DNA of 64,000 bases, taken from Phycisphaeraceae bacterium (GTDB lineage: Bacteria; Planctomycetota; Phycisphaerae; Phycisphaerales; UBA1924). Positions 1 to 9,106 of this stretch are shown here, one piece after another (position 1 is the first letter of the stretch; each line of letters begins with the position of its first letter). The position numbers and the translations under genes were made by a program. The notes below the pieces were generated by a model. It did no database searches. It was not told the origin of the DNA and saw nothing but the letters and a program-made list of their open reading frames with translations. The DNA lies in assembly GCA_019636495.1 (NCBI GenBank), contig JAHBXL010000008.1, positions 1 through 64,000 on the forward strand. The letters run 5' to 3'.

Positions 1-78
1 ATTCTCGCCCGCAGCGCTCGGCCCGCAAAGCGCCAAGGTCGCCACACACGCCAAGCCCGATCGCGCAATCTTCCGCAT
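1..78 (-). CDS. N-terminal fragment of an exported protein (cut by window edge)
   Basis: Only 26 residues are visible, starting at ATG (76-78 on the plus strand) and running off the left edge. They begin MRKIARSGLACVATLALCGP: a short basic n-region, a hydrophobic core and a small-residue stretch, which is a typical Sec signal peptide. A GGAGA ribosome-binding site lies about 6 bases upstream. It lies downstream of atpA on the same strand, where atpG would be in a standard ATP synthase operon; a signal peptide rules out atpG. The mature function cannot be judged. Confidence 0.6.
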   Translation of the reverse strand, partial: MRKIARSGLACVATLALCGPSAAGEN

Positions 79-241
79 GGCCGTTCTCCGGCTCTCTCCC
101 GGGCTCCGGAGACAGTCTACCACACGCCGAACGGTCGTGCAACATGTTCTCGGACATCGAGTGAGCGTGCGGCCACCCAACGTCCGACCGGACCCGGGCG
201 ATCAAGAGTCTCTCTTGCAAGTTACGCGGACGCGGTCGTTG

Positions 242-1801
242 TTACTTCCCCGGCTTCCAGCCCGCCTTGAAGGCGCTGATGGCCTCGGTCAGTTTCTTCT
301 CAAGGTCCGCGTCCAGCGCCTTCTTCTGCGCCAGTTCATCGCGCACGGCCTTGCCCGTCGTCGTGAAGAAGTTCAGCATCGCCTTCTCAAAGTCCGCGAC
401 GTTCCTCACCTCGATGTCGTCCATGAAGCCCTTGCTCGCGGCGAAGATCGAGATGACCTGATCGACCACCGTCATCGGGACATACTGCGGCTGCTTGAGC
501 AGTTCCACCATTCGCGCGCCGCGGTCGAGTTGCTTCTGCGTGGCCTTGTCGAGTTCGGTGCCGAGTTGGGCGAAGGCTTCGAGTTCGCGGTACGCCGCGA
601 GGTCGAGCCGGAGCGAGCCGGCGATCTTCTTCATCGCCTTCACCTGGGCGTTGCCGCCCACGCGCGAGACCGAGATGCCGACGTTCACCGCGGGACGAAC
701 ACCGGCGAAGAACAGTTCGGGCTCGAGGTAGATCTGGCCATCGGTGATCGAGATCACGTTGGTCGGGATGTACGCCGACACGTCGCCCTCCTGCGTCTCG
801 ATGACGGGCAGCGCGGTGAGCGAGCCCGCGCCGTTCTCATCGGACAACTTCGTCGCGCGCTCCAGCAGGCGGGAGTGGAGATAGAACACGTCGCCCGGGT
901 ACGCCTCGCGACCGGGCGGCCGACGAAGCAGCAGCGACAACTGGCGATACGCCACGGCCTGCTTGGAGAGGTCGTCGTAGATGCACAGCGCGTGCTTGGG
1001 GCCCTTGCCACCATCCTTGCCCTGCCACATGAAGTACTCGCCCATCGAGCAGCCCGAGTAGGGCGCGATGTACTGCATCGGGGCCGGGTCCGCCGCGGAG
1101 GCGTTCACGACGATGGTGTAGTCCATCGCGCCGTACTTCTTGAGTGTCTCGACGACGCCGGCGACGGTGGATTCCTTCTGGCCGACGGCGACATAAATGC
1201 ACACCACCGCGTCGGGAGTGCCCCAGTACTGCTTCTGGTTGATGATCGTGTCGATCGCGACCGCGGTCTTGCCCGTCTTGCGGTCGCCGATGATCAGTTC
1301 GCGCTGGCCGCGGCCGATGGGGATCATCGCGTCGATGGCCTTGATGCCCGTCTGCATCGGCTCGTGCACGGGCTGACGCTCGGCGATGCCGGGCGCGATG
1401 ATGTCCACCTTGCGGAACTCGGTCGCCTGAATGGCCGGGCCGTTGTCGAGCGGACGGCCGAGCGGATCGACCACGCGACCGAGCATCGCCTCGCCGACGG
1501 GCACCTCCAGCAGGCGGCCGGTCGCCTTGACGAGGTCGCCCTCCTTCACAGAGAGGTAGTCGCCGTAGATGACCGCGCCGACCGTGTCCTCTTCAAGGTT
1601 GAAGACCTGGCCCATGACGGCGCCCTCGGCCGTCTGGAACTCGAGCATCTCGCCCGCCATCGCCTTGGAAAGCCCGTAGATGCGGGCGATGCCGTCGCCC
1701 ACTTCCACCACGCGGCCGACCTCGGAGACTTCCAACTCCGCGGCGTACTGCTGGATCTCCTGCTTGATGATGCTCGTGATCTCGTCGGTCTTGATCTTCA
1801 T
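242..1801 (-). CDS. atpA: F1 ATP synthase subunit alpha
   Basis: Non-catalytic nucleotide-binding subunit of the F1 headpiece, which makes ATP at the inner face of the cytoplasmic membrane. 519 residues, the usual length. The start [14 protein letters not shown] matches the N-terminal helix of the family, so the longer upstream reading frame is not used. The beta-barrel domain is followed by the P-loop GDRKTGKT near residue 170, [14 protein letters not shown], and the family signature around [20 protein letters not shown]. The C-terminal helical domain is complete. The gene is isolated: upstream lies ybbR-cdaA, not atpF/atpH, and downstream lies a secreted-protein gene, not atpG. Function is certain; the context is unusual. 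Confidence 0.97.
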   Translation of the reverse strand: MKIKTDEITSIIKQEIQQYAAELEVSEVGRVVEVGDGIARIYGLSKAMAGEMLEFQTAEGAVMGQVFNLEEDTVGAVIYGDYLSVKEGDLVKATGRLLEVPVGEAMLGRVVDPLGRPLDNGPAIQATEFRKVDIIAPGIAERQPVHEPMQTGIKAIDAMIPIGRGQRELIIGDRKTGKTAVAIDTIINQKQYWGTPDAVVCIYVAVGQKESTVAGVVETLKKYGAMDYTIVVNASAADPAPMQYIAPYSGCSMGEYFMWQGKDGGKGPKHALCIYDDLSKQAVAYRQLSLLLRRPPGREAYPGDVFYLHSRLLERATKLSDENGAGSLTALPVIETQEGDVSAYIPTNVISITDGQIYLEPELFFAGVRPAVNVGISVSRVGGNAQVKAMKKIAGSLRLDLAAYRELEAFAQLGTELDKATQKQLDRGARMVELLKQPQYVPMTVVDQVISIFAASKGFMDDIEVRNVADFEKAMLNFFTTTGKAVRDELAQKKALDADLEKKLTEAISAFKAGWKPGK

Positions 1802-1934
1802 GGCTCGCTCGATAGGGCTGAACGGTGACGCGGACACGACCCGGGCCGGGGTGCCCGCTCCGAGTGGAGGGGCGGCCGGTTTGCCGGTCGAACAGGGGCG
1901 GAAGGGTAGCCGGGGGGCCGCGGAAAGTCGCGGT

Positions 1935-3074
1935 TCACAGGCCCGACGCGGGCCGTTCGAGGCCCTCGGCCGACGCGCGACCGGCGCGGGTGACCCGCAC
2001 CCGGACAACCGGGTTGGCCGCCGCGGCCGTAACCCCCGGCGGCAGACCCAGGAACGTGACGGGGCGGGAAATCACCCCGGATGCGGCGGGGTCGGCCCCG
2101 GGGCCGGGCTGGTCAACGGCGGCGCGGTCCGACCGAACCGCCCGTTGCAGGTCGTCGGAGGCCAGTTCCACCAGGGCCTTGAGCGTGATCTCCCCCGAGC
2201 GGACCCGGCCAACCTGGTCGGCGGGGCCGGTGAGCGTCACGTCGTTGACGAACTTATCGAGCACCTCGACGGTCCACTGCGCGACGTCCTCGGTCGGCGG
2301 CAGACCGAACCAGACCGGCACGGCCGCGATCCGGAACGTGTCGGTCTCCTTGCGAACCCGGAAGGAAACGACGACGGACTCGGGCGCGATCTGCACGGGC
2401 TCGATCCCCGCAAGCCAGGGCGGCATGCGGATTGAAGCGACGGCGGCCCGCGCGCCGGCCGCGGCGGCACCATCGCCGCGAACTCGGTCGAGTTCCTCCG
2501 GCGAGACAAACGCGACGGCCTGGGCTCCCTCGGGGACGAGTACGGAGTCGGGCATGCGGACCACGATCGTCGCGGGCGAGGCGGCCGGCTCGCCATCGAG
2601 CAGCAGCGTTCGGCCGAGTTCGACGCGGACGGGCAGGTCGCGGGTGATCATCCGCATGACGCGGACCGGCACCTCGGACGGTTCGCACGACACCACGACC
2701 ACGCCGAGGCGCGACAGTTCGGGGATCGCGGCGATGGCCTCTCGCAGCCGCGCGACACGGTTGGGCCCGGGCTCCACGGGCATGCCCGCCAGGCCGGCGG
2801 TGAGCCGGAGCGTCTGGCCGCGGAGTTCTCGCGCGGCGGCGATGCCCGCGGCGGAGCCTTCGACCTGGAAGGTGATGTTGCCGCGCCACTCGGGGTCGTC
2901 GCTCCGATAGACCAGGTCGCCGAACGGGTCGGCCTGCAGTTCGACGCGGCAGGCGATCGAGACGCGCGACACGCTCTCGCCCTCGGCCCAGACCCAGATG
3001 AGCGCGGCCATGAGCGTCGTGAGCGCGACGGTCTTGAAGAACTCCCGGCTGTTCCAGCGTGCGGCGGCGCTCAT
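1935..3074 (-). CDS. YbbR-domain protein (CdaR-like regulator of diadenylate cyclase)
   Basis: 379 residues. One N-terminal membrane segment (about residues 12-30, [18 protein letters not shown]) is followed by an extracytoplasmic region of repeated beta-rich units with the YbbR pattern ([17 protein letters not shown] strands). In Firmicutes, CdaR with YbbR repeats binds and regulates CdaA. Here the ATG start overlaps the TGA stop of cdaA by four bases (ATGA, 3071-3074), so the two are almost certainly cotranslated and should act as a pair. Assignment rests on the pattern and the cdaA partner; the repeats are diverged. Confidence 0.8.
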   Translation of the reverse strand: MSAAARWNSREFFKTVALTTLMAALIWVWAEGESVSRVSIACRVELQADPFGDLVYRSDDPEWRGNITFQVEGSAAGIAAARELRGQTLRLTAGLAGMPVEPGPNRVARLREAIAAIPELSRLGVVVVSCEPSEVPVRVMRMITRDLPVRVELGRTLLLDGEPAASPATIVVRMPDSVLVPEGAQAVAFVSPEELDRVRGDGAAAAGARAAVASIRMPPWLAGIEPVQIAPESVVVSFRVRKETDTFRIAAVPVWFGLPPTEDVAQWTVEVLDKFVNDVTLTGPADQVGRVRSGEITLKALVELASDDLQRAVRSDRAAVDQPGPGADPAASGVISRPVTFLGLPPGVTAAAANPVVRVRVTRAGRASAEGLERPASGL

Positions 3075-3922
3075 GACGCGCTCCTTTCCGCGGCGCGCTT
3101 GGCGCCCGGCCCGGCGGGCGCGGCGGACCGCGTCAGCCGCGCCTCGACCTCGGCCCGCAACTGGTCGGGCGTGAAGCCGGGCTCGAGCCGGCCGCGCTCG
3201 GCGATGCTGATGGTGCCGGTCTCTTCGCTGACGACGACGATCAGCGCATCGCACTCCTTGCTCACGCCCAGCGCGGCGCGGTGTCGCGAGCCCAGCGAGG
3301 GATCGGGCATTTCGTCGGCCTCGGCCAGGGGGAGTTGCACGCCCGCGGCGACGATCTCCGCGTCTTTGATGATGACGGCCAGATCGTGCAGCGCGGAGCC
3401 GGGGAAGAAGATCGTCTGCAGCAGGCGCGCCGAGAGGCGGCCGTGAATCGGCGTGCCGCCCTCCACGATGCCCTTGAGCGGCGTTTCACGCTCGATCACC
3501 ATGATGCCGCCGAAGCGGGCCTTGCTGAGGTAGCCCGCGGCCTGTGCGATCATCGCGGCGATCTCGCCCGCGTTGCCGTGGTGGGCGCGGCGGAGAATCG
3601 GCGCTTCGCCAAGGCGGATCAGCCCGCGACGCAACTCGGGCTGGAAGACGACGATGAGGGTGATGGCCAGCAGCGTGACAAACCGGTCGTAGAGGAACTT
3701 GAGTTGCAGGAACGAGTCCTGCTGGCCGAGGATGCGGACCAGCAGCGTGGCCATGACGACCAGCAGCAGCGTGCCCTTCAGCGCGCCCGCGGCCCGCGTG
3801 CCCTTCACGAAGCGCACCACCACAAACACCACCACCCAGATCACCGCGATCTCGATCAGGACCTGCCACCAGTCATAGGTCGCCAGTCGCTGGGCCAGTC
3901 GTTGGGCTCGCTCAAAGAGCAT
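3071..3922 (-). CDS. cdaA: CdaA-type diadenylate cyclase, membrane bound
   Basis: Makes cyclic di-AMP from two ATP. 283 residues. Three N-terminal membrane segments (roughly residues 15-35, 43-62 and 73-88) precede the DAC domain (about 95-235), as in CdaA/YbbP. The RHR motif is intact at residues 213-215 (GSRHRAALG), and the downstream [10 protein letters not shown] strand is present. The usual Asp-Gly-Ala motif reads Asp180-Leu181-Ala182 ([10 protein letters not shown]), an unexpected change at a strongly conserved position. Start at ATG 3920-3922. The gene overlaps ybbR by four bases. Identity is clear; full catalytic activity is open because of the Gly-to-Leu change. Confidence 0.9.
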   Translation of the reverse strand: MLFERAQRLAQRLATYDWWQVLIEIAVIWVVVFVVVRFVKGTRAAGALKGTLLLVVMATLLVRILGQQDSFLQLKFLYDRFVTLLAITLIVVFQPELRRGLIRLGEAPILRRAHHGNAGEIAAMIAQAAGYLSKARFGGIMVIERETPLKGIVEGGTPIHGRLSARLLQTIFFPGSALHDLAVIIKDAEIVAAGVQLPLAEADEMPDPSLGSRHRAALGVSKECDALIVVVSEETGTISIAERGRLEPGFTPDQLRAEVEARLTRSAAPAGPGAKRAAERSAS

Positions 3923-4019
3923 CGCGTGGGAACCTCGCGGGCGTCGGCGGCGCACCCGCGCGCCGCGCACACCGAGTGTACACGCGGGCGCGGCAGCGCG
4001 CGCGGACCTATCGTCCGGC

Positions 4020-4283
4020 GTGCCGAGGAAAGTCATCAAGTTCCTGCCCACCCCCAACCCCAACGCGCTCAAGTGCGTGCTCGACGCCTCGCTGCCCGAG
4101 CCGGTCCGCTCGTTCCGTCGGCGCGAGGAGGCCGAGTCCGACCCGCTTGGCCGGGCGCTGTTTTCGGTGCCCGGCGTCGCCGGCGTGCTGCTGGCCGGAG
4201 AGTGGATGACGATCAACAAGTCCCCGGATGCCGACTGGGAGCCGGTGAAGTCCGGGGTCCAGGCGGCGCTCAAGGCCGTGTGA
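4020..4283 (+). CDS. Nfu/NifU N-terminal-domain protein
   Basis: 87 residues, GTG start at 4020. The sequence [19 protein letters not shown] matches the N-terminal (Nfu_N/Scaffold) domain found in front of NifU-type iron-sulfur scaffold domains. [20 protein letters not shown] and a C-terminal helix complete this small domain. The cluster-binding CxxC domain that normally follows is absent, so this is a stand-alone N-domain with an accessory rather than scaffold role (inference). The gene ends two bases before mnmE, so the two are likely cotranscribed. Confidence 0.75.
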   Translation: MPRKVIKFLPTPNPNALKCVLDASLPEPVRSFRRREEAESDPLGRALFSVPGVAGVLLAGEWMTINKSPDADWEPVKSGVQAALKAV

Positions 4284-4285
4284 CC

Positions 4286-5674
4286 ATGACCACCGGGTCC
4301 GACAGTGCGCCGGCCGGGCAGACCATCGCCGCGGGCGCAAGCGGCCCGGGCCGGTCGGTGCGTGCCATCATCCGCCTGAGCGGGCCCGGCGCGCTCGATG
4401 TTCTGGCCGCGCTCCTCGTCGCGCCCCCCGCCGGCTGTCCGGGCGCAGCCGCGCTTGCCCCGGGACAACTCGTGCGCGTGGCGCTGCGCCCGGGCGTGGC
4501 CGCCGCGGCCGCGCTGCCATGTCTCGCGACGGTGTTCCACGGGCCGCGGTCGTTCACGGGGGAGGACTCGGCCGAACTTCTCCTTCCCGGCAGCCCGGCG
4601 CTGGTCGAACGCGTGCTGGCCGCCATCCTGCGCCAACCGGGCACACGGTCCGCGCTGCCGGGCGAGTTCTCGGCCCGGGCCTACCTGTCAGGAAAACTCA
4701 CGATCGACCGGGCCGAGGGCATCGCGGCAGGCATCGCGGCGCAATCGAGCGCCCAATTCGACGCCGCGCGGCGGATGCTCGATGGCACGAGCGGCGCGCA
4801 GGTGCGCCGCTGGGCCGACGAAGCGGCCAACCTGCTCGCGCTGGTCGAGGCGGGCATCGACTTCACCGATCAGGACGACGTTGTGCCGATCCGCCGCGAC
4901 GATCTGTGTGCGCGACTGGCGCGGCTGCGCGACGAGTTGTCGCGCCGCCTCGGCCCCGGCGCGGCGTGGGAGCGCGCCGGGGAACGGCCCCGGGTCGTGC
5001 TGTTCGGCCCGCCCAACGCGGGCAAGAGCACGCTGTTCAACGCGCTGCTCGGTCGCGGCCGGTCGGTCGCATCGCCCGCCGCGGGCACCACGCGCGATGC
5101 GCTCGCCGAGACGCTTGACCTCGGCACCGATGCGCCGGGCTCGCACGCGGTCACGCTCATCGACCTGCCCGGACTGGACACGCACGCACGCGGCGAGGTC
5201 GGCGCGGCGATGCGCGACCGCGCGCTCGAAGAGGCCGCACGAGCCGACGTAATCATCCATTGCGACCCGCGCGGCCGTTTCGCGGAGACCGCACCCGGTC
5301 CCGCGTCGCGACCGGTGATCCGCGTGCGCACGATGGCCGATCTGCCCGGCTCCAAGAGCCAGAGCGGCCTGCGCGTGTGCGCGCTCGACGGGTGGAACCT
5401 CGGCCCGCTGCGCCGGGCCATCGCCGATGCCGCGCACGCCGCTCCGCCCGACGATGCCGAGGCCGCGGTGCTGCCGCGCCACCGCCGCGCGCTGGCCGCG
5501 GCGATCGACGGCCTCGATGCGGCAACCGCCGCCGCGACCGGGGACCGCGCCTCGGCGGAACTCATTGCCGCGGGTTTGCGCAGCGCGCTGGATGCGCTCG
5601 GCGAGATCACCGGCGCGGTCACGCCCGACGACGTGCTGGGCCGGGTGTTCGCGGTGTTCTGCATCGGCAAGTAG
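4286..5674 (+). CDS. mnmE: tRNA-modifying GTPase MnmE
   Basis: With MnmG it modifies U34 of tRNAs reading NNA/NNG codons. 462 residues. The N-terminal folate-binding domain (IIRLSGPGA, then [19 protein letters not shown]) is followed by a helical domain ([20 protein letters not shown]). The inserted Ras-like G domain starts at GPPNAGKST near residue 242, with DLPGLDT as G3. The C-terminus is FCIGK, the diagnostic MnmE ending whose Cys is needed for modification. The N-terminus is Ala/Gly-rich and about ten residues longer than usual. The start codon lies two bases after the upstream stop. Confidence 0.96.
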   Translation: MTTGSDSAPAGQTIAAGASGPGRSVRAIIRLSGPGALDVLAALLVAPPAGCPGAAALAPGQLVRVALRPGVAAAAALPCLATVFHGPRSFTGEDSAELLLPGSPALVERVLAAILRQPGTRSALPGEFSARAYLSGKLTIDRAEGIAAGIAAQSSAQFDAARRMLDGTSGAQVRRWADEAANLLALVEAGIDFTDQDDVVPIRRDDLCARLARLRDELSRRLGPGAAWERAGERPRVVLFGPPNAGKSTLFNALLGRGRSVASPAAGTTRDALAETLDLGTDAPGSHAVTLIDLPGLDTHARGEVGAAMRDRALEEAARADVIIHCDPRGRFAETAPGPASRPVIRVRTMADLPGSKSQSGLRVCALDGWNLGPLRRAIADAAHAAPPDDAEAAVLPRHRRALAAAIDGLDAATAAATGDRASAELIAAGLRSALDALGEITGAVTPDDVLGRVFAVFCIGK

Positions 5675-5680
5675 CGTGCC

Positions 5681-6688
5681 TCAGGCGCACAGCCGGTCGC
5701 GCGCTTCGCGGTATCGCGCCAGCGTTCCCTCGATGACGTGCGCCGGCAGCGCGGGCCCCGGCGGCGTCTTGTTCCATTTGCCCGCCGCGACGACTTCTTC
5801 GAGGAACTCGCGGAGGAACTGCTTGTCGAAACTCGCCTGCGCGCGCCCCGGCTCGTACTTGTCCGCCGGCCAAAAACGCGAGGAGTCCGGCGTCAGCGCC
5901 TCGTCGATCAGGATCGGCTGCGACCATGCGCGCCCGGCGCGGGCCTTGTCCTCTGCCGGCACGCCGAACTCGAACTTCGTGTCGGCGATGATGATCCCGC
6001 GCGACAGGGCGTGCTCCGCCGCGGCGGTGTAGATCGACAGCGACAACTCGCGCAGCACGCCCATCGTCTCCAGCCCCACCTCCTCCGCCGCGCGCTCGAA
6101 CGTGATGTTCTCATCGTGGCCGTGCGCGGCCTTGGTCGCGGGGGTGAAGATCGGCTCGGGGAGGCGGTCGCACTGCCGCAGGCCGCGCGGCAGTTTCACG
6201 CCGCACACCGCTCCGGTCTCCTGGTACTCCTTCCAGCCCGATCCCTCCAGGTACCCCCGCACCACGCATTCGATCGGCACCACCTCGCACTCGCGGCAGA
6301 TGGTGAACCGCCCATCGAGCCAGCCGCGCACACCGGGGTCCTCCAGCCCGGAGACGTTCGCCAGATCGCGCAGGTCGGTCGAGAGCAGGTGCGTCTCACA
6401 GATCCCGCGGCGGCGGATGAACCCGAACCACCATGCCGCGATCTGCGTCAGCAGCGCGCCCTTGCCGGGGATCGGCGTGGGCATGATGACATCGAACGCG
6501 GAGATGCGGTCCGAGGCGACCATCAGCAGCCGACCATGACCAGTCGCCGGGTCCGGCGGGAGGCGGTACACGTCGCGGACTTTGCCGCGTCGAACCAGGG
6601 GCAGGCCGAGCGTCGGGACGACCGGAGGGGGCGTCTCGATCCCGGCGGACGGACCCCGGGCATGGTTCGCGGCGTGGGCGCTGGTCAT
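5681..6688 (-). CDS. purC: SAICAR synthetase
   Basis: Phosphoribosylaminoimidazole-succinocarboxamide synthase of de novo purine synthesis, joining aspartate to CAIR with ATP. 335 residues, close to the longer (yeast-like) PurC class. Landmarks: RRGKVRDVY near the start, ASDRISAFDVIMP, VVRGYLEGSGWKEY, and IADTKFEFG followed by IDEALTPDSSRFWP. The first 27 residues are an unconserved extension. The gene converges with mnmE (six bases between stops) and diverges from the GH10-like gene across about 100 bases that must hold both promoters. Confidence 0.96.
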   Translation of the reverse strand: MTSAHAANHARGPSAGIETPPPVVPTLGLPLVRRGKVRDVYRLPPDPATGHGRLLMVASDRISAFDVIMPTPIPGKGALLTQIAAWWFGFIRRRGICETHLLSTDLRDLANVSGLEDPGVRGWLDGRFTICRECEVVPIECVVRGYLEGSGWKEYQETGAVCGVKLPRGLRQCDRLPEPIFTPATKAAHGHDENITFERAAEEVGLETMGVLRELSLSIYTAAAEHALSRGIIIADTKFEFGVPAEDKARAGRAWSQPILIDEALTPDSSRFWPADKYEPGRAQASFDKQFLREFLEEVVAAGKWNKTPPGPALPAHVIEGTLARYREARDRLCA

Positions 6689-6789
6689 GGGCGCATGATA
6701 AGGATGCGCCGGTCCGCCTGTCCGGCTATGCTGGGCATCTTGTGCCGCGGTCGCCCGCGGCCGCGCCCAGGCAGAGGATCGTCAACCGG

Positions 6790-8520
6790 ATGCTGAGTTT
6801 CGCCGTCTTTGAAGAGAACGCCCCCGCCTTTGTCGGCAGCGCCGGCCAGGGATGGCCCCTGCGCCATGCGCACGTGTTCGGCGCTGACGATGTGCCGTTG
6901 CAGGCCGAGGTGCGCTACGCCGACGGCGTGATCCGCTGCGAGAAGCGCGGGCCCGAATCGGCAGGGCTGTCGTTGCAGTATCCGGTGGACCCGATCGAGA
7001 GTCTGGGCGGGGCCGGCGGCGTGCTGACGGTGCAAACCTGCCTGCTGCCGGAGCGCGAACGGCCGTACCTGCTGAGTTTGGAACTGGCGCGGCACCGGTT
7101 GATGCTCATCCTGAACAAACTCGAGGACTGGGCCCTGTTCGACCTGCCCGCGGGCGACCCCGGGATGCAGTTGTTCGAGAAGGCTCGGCGCGCCTTCACC
7201 GATGCGCTGGTGGCCCACGCGACCGATGCAAAGCGCAACGGCAACGCGAACCCCTATTGCGCCAAGACCGACCATCTGGCGCGGCGCGCACTGTCGCTGG
7301 CCGTGCTCGCCAGCGAGACGCTGACGCTCTATCAGGCGCGCAACCAGTTCGGCCGACGGATGAGCGGCGAACTGGCCGCCGCGGCGGCGAAAATCGCCAC
7401 GCCCGCCAATGCGCTGACCGACCACGAAGCGGCCGAGAGCCGCAACGCGCTGATCGGCAGCGTCGGCGTGATCCTGCCGACGCCGCCGCAGGTGGGCGCG
7501 GTGGTCGGGCCCGAGTTGTACTCGCCCGCGCTGTGCAAGGCGGTCTCGCTGACGTGCGACTTTGTCACCATGCCGATGCGATGGGTGGAGATGGAGCCGA
7601 CCGAGGGCAAGTACCTCTTCGCCAAGACCGACAAGTGGATTGAGTGGGCGGTGCGAACGGCGCGGGTGCCGGTCATCGGCGGGCCGATCGTGGACTTTCG
7701 GCGCGGCTGCGTGCCCGAGTGGCTCTACATCTGGGAGCACGACTACGAGACGCTCCGCGAACTGGTGTACGAGCACGTCAAAAACATCGTGACGCGCTAC
7801 CGCCGCACCATCGGCACGTGGACGGTGTGCTCGGGCCTGCCGGTGAACGCGAACTTCACGTTCACGTTCGAGCAGATCATGGACCTGACGCGGCTGGTCG
7901 TGATGGTCGTGCGCAAACTCCAGCCCAGCGCGAAGGTGCAGGTGCAGATCGACCACCCCTGGGGCGAGTACTACTCCTACAGCCCGCGCGCTGTGCACCC
8001 CGTGATGTACGCCGAGACCATCGGGCAGGCGGGGATCAACCCCGACCTGTTCGCGCTCCGCATCGAGATGGGCCAGCCCGAGCCCGGCCGCAGCACGCGC
8101 GACCTGATGGCCTTCTCCGCGCTGCTCGACCGCTACGCCACGCTCGACAGGCCGATCAGCGTCGCCGCGGTGTGCGCGCCCGCGTCGCTGCCCGAGGGCA
8201 CGCCCCTGAGCCCCATCCACCTGACCGACCCGGGCTACTGGCGCAGGCCCTGGAGCCCCGAGGCCCAGGCCGCGTGGATGACTCAGGTCTTCGGCATCGC
8301 CGCGAGCAAGCCGTTCGTGCACAGCATCTGCTGGGATGAACTCTACGAACTCCCCTCCGCGCCGGGGGCCGAGGCCGAATCGCACCACCACGGGCTGATC
8401 GATGCCGATGGCCTCCCGCGGCCGGCACTGTGGCGGCTGGGCGAGATCCGCGCGGCGATCCGCGGCAAGAACTCCCCGCTCACGCTGCCCGAGGCCGTGC
8501 AGCCAGGCTCACTGGCCTGA
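6790..8520 (+). CDS. GH10-like (xylanase-fold) protein without the catalytic glutamates
   Basis: 576 residues with no signal peptide. About 250 N-terminal residues with no motif I recognise precede a region with the strand order of a GH10 TIM barrel: FVTMPMRWVEMEPTEGKY matches the F-N-x-x-K-W-x-x-x-E-P-x-x-G-x-Y element, followed by an IGGPIVDF strand. The acid/base position (WDxxNE in active enzymes) reads TWTVCSGL (Trp at residue 344). The nucleophile strand (ITELD) reads RPISVAAVCAP (near residue 455). Both glutamates are missing, so it is probably a carbohydrate-binding pseudo-enzyme or has a changed chemistry. ATG 6790 was preferred over an upstream in-frame ATG at 6742 because AGAGGA lies about 11 bases before it and the extra residues look non-coding. 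Confidence 0.7.
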   Translation: MLSFAVFEENAPAFVGSAGQGWPLRHAHVFGADDVPLQAEVRYADGVIRCEKRGPESAGLSLQYPVDPIESLGGAGGVLTVQTCLLPERERPYLLSLELARHRLMLILNKLEDWALFDLPAGDPGMQLFEKARRAFTDALVAHATDAKRNGNANPYCAKTDHLARRALSLAVLASETLTLYQARNQFGRRMSGELAAAAAKIATPANALTDHEAAESRNALIGSVGVILPTPPQVGAVVGPELYSPALCKAVSLTCDFVTMPMRWVEMEPTEGKYLFAKTDKWIEWAVRTARVPVIGGPIVDFRRGCVPEWLYIWEHDYETLRELVYEHVKNIVTRYRRTIGTWTVCSGLPVNANFTFTFEQIMDLTRLVVMVVRKLQPSAKVQVQIDHPWGEYYSYSPRAVHPVMYAETIGQAGINPDLFALRIEMGQPEPGRSTRDLMAFSALLDRYATLDRPISVAAVCAPASLPEGTPLSPIHLTDPGYWRRPWSPEAQAAWMTQVFGIAASKPFVHSICWDELYELPSAPGAEAESHHHGLIDADGLPRPALWRLGEIRAAIRGKNSPLTLPEAVQPGSLA

Positions 8521-8523
8521 ACT

Positions 8524-8546
8524 TGTTTCTTATACAATACTTACAT
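8524..8546 (+). promoter_or_regulatory. AT-rich promoter-like island
   Basis: Just after the stop of the GH10-like gene, TTGTTTCTTATACAATACTT is a sharp AT-rich island in very GC-rich DNA. TACAAT (8533-8538) is a good -10 match. No good -35 lies 16-18 bases upstream. It is placed about 30 bases before the ComEA-like start, where a promoter would fit. Confidence 0.35.
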
Positions 8547-8566
8547 TCCCTGCCGTCCGCAAGAGC

Positions 8567-8974
8567 ATGAGCACCGAGACCACTCGCGACTGGACCTCCG
8601 GCCCCGCGAAGTTCGCCGCGGCGGTGGTTCTCGGCGGCGCAGCGGTTGTCGGCATGGTGTGGTCGGCCTCGACGCGCCTGCCCGCCTCCGCCCGCGCGGG
8701 GGCCGCGCTGGGCGCCGGTTCGCCCGCCCCCGCGACCGATGCCACCCCGACCCGCGCCGCTGCCCCGGCCCGCATCGACCGCCTCATCAACCTCAACACG
8801 GCTTCCGCGGCCGAACTGGAACTGCTCCCCGGCATCGGCCCCGCGATGGCCGAACGCATCATCGAGCACCGCGAATCTCGCGGTCCGTTCCGCAGCATCA
8901 ACGAACTCGACCGCATCGGCGGCATCGGCGCCCGCACCATCGAACGACTCCGCGACAAGGTGACCGTCGAGTAG
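8567..8974 (+). CDS. ComEA-like membrane-anchored helix-hairpin-helix protein
   Basis: 135 residues: one N-terminal membrane segment (about residues 16-34, AAAVVLGGAAVVGMVW), a low-complexity Ala/Pro/Thr linker, then a C-terminal helix-hairpin-helix pair. INLNTASAAELELLPGIGPAMAERI and FRSINELDRIGGIGARTIERL are the two halves. This is the ComEA DNA-binding domain, which binds DNA on the outer side of the membrane during uptake. No comEC or other competence gene is nearby, so the role in transformation is inferred. Confidence 0.8.
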   Translation: MSTETTRDWTSGPAKFAAAVVLGGAAVVGMVWSASTRLPASARAGAALGAGSPAPATDATPTRAAAPARIDRLINLNTASAAELELLPGIGPAMAERIIEHRESRGPFRSINELDRIGGIGARTIERLRDKVTVE

Positions 8975-9106
8975 CGCGGGCCGCGCCGGATCGGCTAACA
9001 TCGCCCCGACAACCCGCGACCCCGACCGCCGCGACCGGTGCATGTGCCCGTTCGTCGGCCCGCGCACGCGCGCACTTTCACATCCGCCCACGCCCGCCCG
9101 CCCGCC

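Noticed and set aside
77..1828. Long open frame (583 codons) on the plus strand opposite atpA
   Set aside because: It is fully antisense to atpA, has His/Arg/Asp-rich composition typical of the reverse of GC-rich codons, and no family pattern.
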